DNA of 64,000 nucleotides, taken from assembly GCA_937142855.1 (NCBI GenBank), contig CAKZQZ010000046.1, positions 1 to 64,000 on the forward strand, written 5' to 3'. A program made the translations under genes and the position numbers. Positions 63,356-64,000 of this stretch are shown here, one piece after another. Below the pieces are notes generated by a model that was not told the DNA's origin, searched no databases, and saw only the letters and a list, made by a program, of their open reading frames with translations. Positions within the stretch are counted from its first letter, which is position 1; each line of letters begins with the position of its first letter. The stretch is from an uncultured Alphaproteobacteria bacterium. Its GTDB lineage: Bacteria > Pseudomonadota > Alphaproteobacteria > Puniceispirillales > Marisalimonadaceae.

Positions 63356-64000
63356 TTATCCACCAAAATCATCTAACATAATGTCTTCTCTATCGACACC
63401 TAAATCAAGAAGCATATTAATAACAGATTGATTCATCATAGGTGGGCCACACATATAATACTCACAATCTTCTGGAGCAGGATGGTCTTTTAGATATTGT
63501 TCATATAACACATTATGAATAAATCCTGTGTGACCTTCCCATTTATCTTCTGGCATTGCATCAGACAAGGCTACGTGCCAAGAAAAATTTGGATTTTCTT
63601 TATCCAATTTATCAAAGTCTTCAACATAAAACATTTCTTTCTTTGATCTTGCACCGTACCAAAAAGTTATTTTTCTTTTTGTTTTAATTCTATTAAATTG
63701 ATCAAATAAATGACTTCTCATTGGAGCCATGCCTGCGCCACCACCAATAAAGACCATCTCTTTTTCTGTCTCTCTGGCATAAAACTCTCCAAAAGGTCCA
63801 GAAATAACAACTTCATCACCTGCTTTTAAATTAAAAATATATGAAGACATTTTTCCAGCAGGAATACCTGATGAGCCTGGCGGAGGTGAAGCTATTCTTA
63901 CATTTAACATGACAATGCCCTTTTCATCAGGACAATTCGCCATAGAGTAAGCTCTTTCAATTGGTTCATTACTTTCTGCATTAAAATCCCATATTTTAAA
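63356..64000 (-). CDS. nqrF: Na+-translocating NADH:quinone reductase subunit F, C-terminal part (5' end outside window)
   Basis: The frame runs to the right edge without a start, leaving 214 residues of a protein normally about 405-410 aa. This is the FAD/NADH half. It contains R-A-Y-S-M-A-N (FAD site), [41 protein letters not shown] and the terminal L-D-D-F-G-G, all typical of NqrF. A Met inside the fragment at 63943 is not the true start. NqrF accepts electrons from NADH in the sodium-pumping complex; the other nqr genes should lie upstream, beyond the window. It precedes birA. Confidence 0.96.
   Translation of the reverse strand, partial: FKIWDFNAESNEPIERAYSMANCPDEKGIVMLNVRIASPPPGSSGIPAGKMSSYIFNLKAGDEVVISGPFGEFYARETEKEMVFIGGGAGMAPMRSHLFDQFNRIKTKRKITFWYGARSKKEMFYVEDFDKLDKENPNFSWHVALSDAMPEDKWEGHTGFIHNVLYEQYLKDHPAPEDCEYYMCGPPMMNQSVINMLLDLGVDREDIMLDDFGG

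Overview
The window is a compact, AT-rich (roughly 30% GC by eye) piece of an alphaproteobacterial chromosome. The assignment rests on gene content and order: mfd and sdhE divergent from recG; ntrB-ntrC-ntrY-ntrX-trkA with a D-amino-acid transaminase and hflX; pdhA-pdhB-pdhC-lpd-lipA-ratA with a lipoyl domain on the E1 beta subunit; cinA-pgpA-ispDF; an ubiquinol-cytochrome c chaperone gene near plsX-fabH-ihfA-merR; and birA-coaX-rnj-DUF1467. Short intergenic gaps, 1-20 bp gene overlaps, convergent genes that touch, low GC and degenerate sigma-54 regulators suggest a genome-streamlined, probably marine lineage. That habitat is inference. I see no tRNA, rRNA, insertion sequence, prophage or CRISPR array.

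Layout. 1-14.2 kb is accessory: the tail of an FMN-binding split-barrel protein, a 470-bp gene-free stretch with repeats, an SRAP DNA-repair protein, a Tat-exported NitT/TauT-type ABC importer, a small one-carbon/redox group (DUF1330, core-MetE-like methyltransferase, Cys-rich microprotein, flavin reductase-like protein, Gfo/Idh/MocA oxidoreductase), DUF3422, a secreted HExxH protein, an esterase, a VTT/TVP38 membrane protein, a 3-hydroxy-D-aspartate aldolase-like enzyme and glyoxalase I. 14.2-25.5 kb is repair and housekeeping (mfd, sdhE, recG, DUF502, mazG, an SDR, an IMPase-family phosphatase, hflX, dat). 25.5-33 kb is trkA plus the NtrYX and NtrBC two-component systems. 33-49 kb is isoprenoid, phospholipid, lipoate, pyruvate dehydrogenase and lower-glycolysis genes with kdsA, pyrG, secG, tpiA and ppiD. 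49-53 kb is merR-ihfA-fabH-plsX, a respiratory chaperone and bamE. 53-60 kb is thiL-nusB-ribH-ribB-ribE-ribD-nrdR-glyA-rpiB. 60-64 kb is DUF1467, RNase J, coaX and birA, ending inside nqrF of the Na+-pumping NADH:quinone reductase.

Main points for a second look. (1) fabH has an intact 330-codon frame but no ATG, GTG or TTG in its first 116 codons; the best start is an ATT placed 7 nt after a GGAG Shine-Dalgarno. (2) NtrC and NtrX have both lost the sigma-54-contacting GAFTGA loop, and NtrC has also lost its Walker B, so they probably do not work through sigma-54. (3) The GTP cyclohydrolase II half of the RibBA-type protein lacks its zinc cysteines and catalytic Arg loop. (4) Several neighbours usual in alphaproteobacteria are missing (hfq, dusB, DUF177-rpmF), and an NQR gene sits where the nuo operon often ends. 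(5) The 4.2-7.6 kb group is the best candidate for an uncharacterised metabolic unit.
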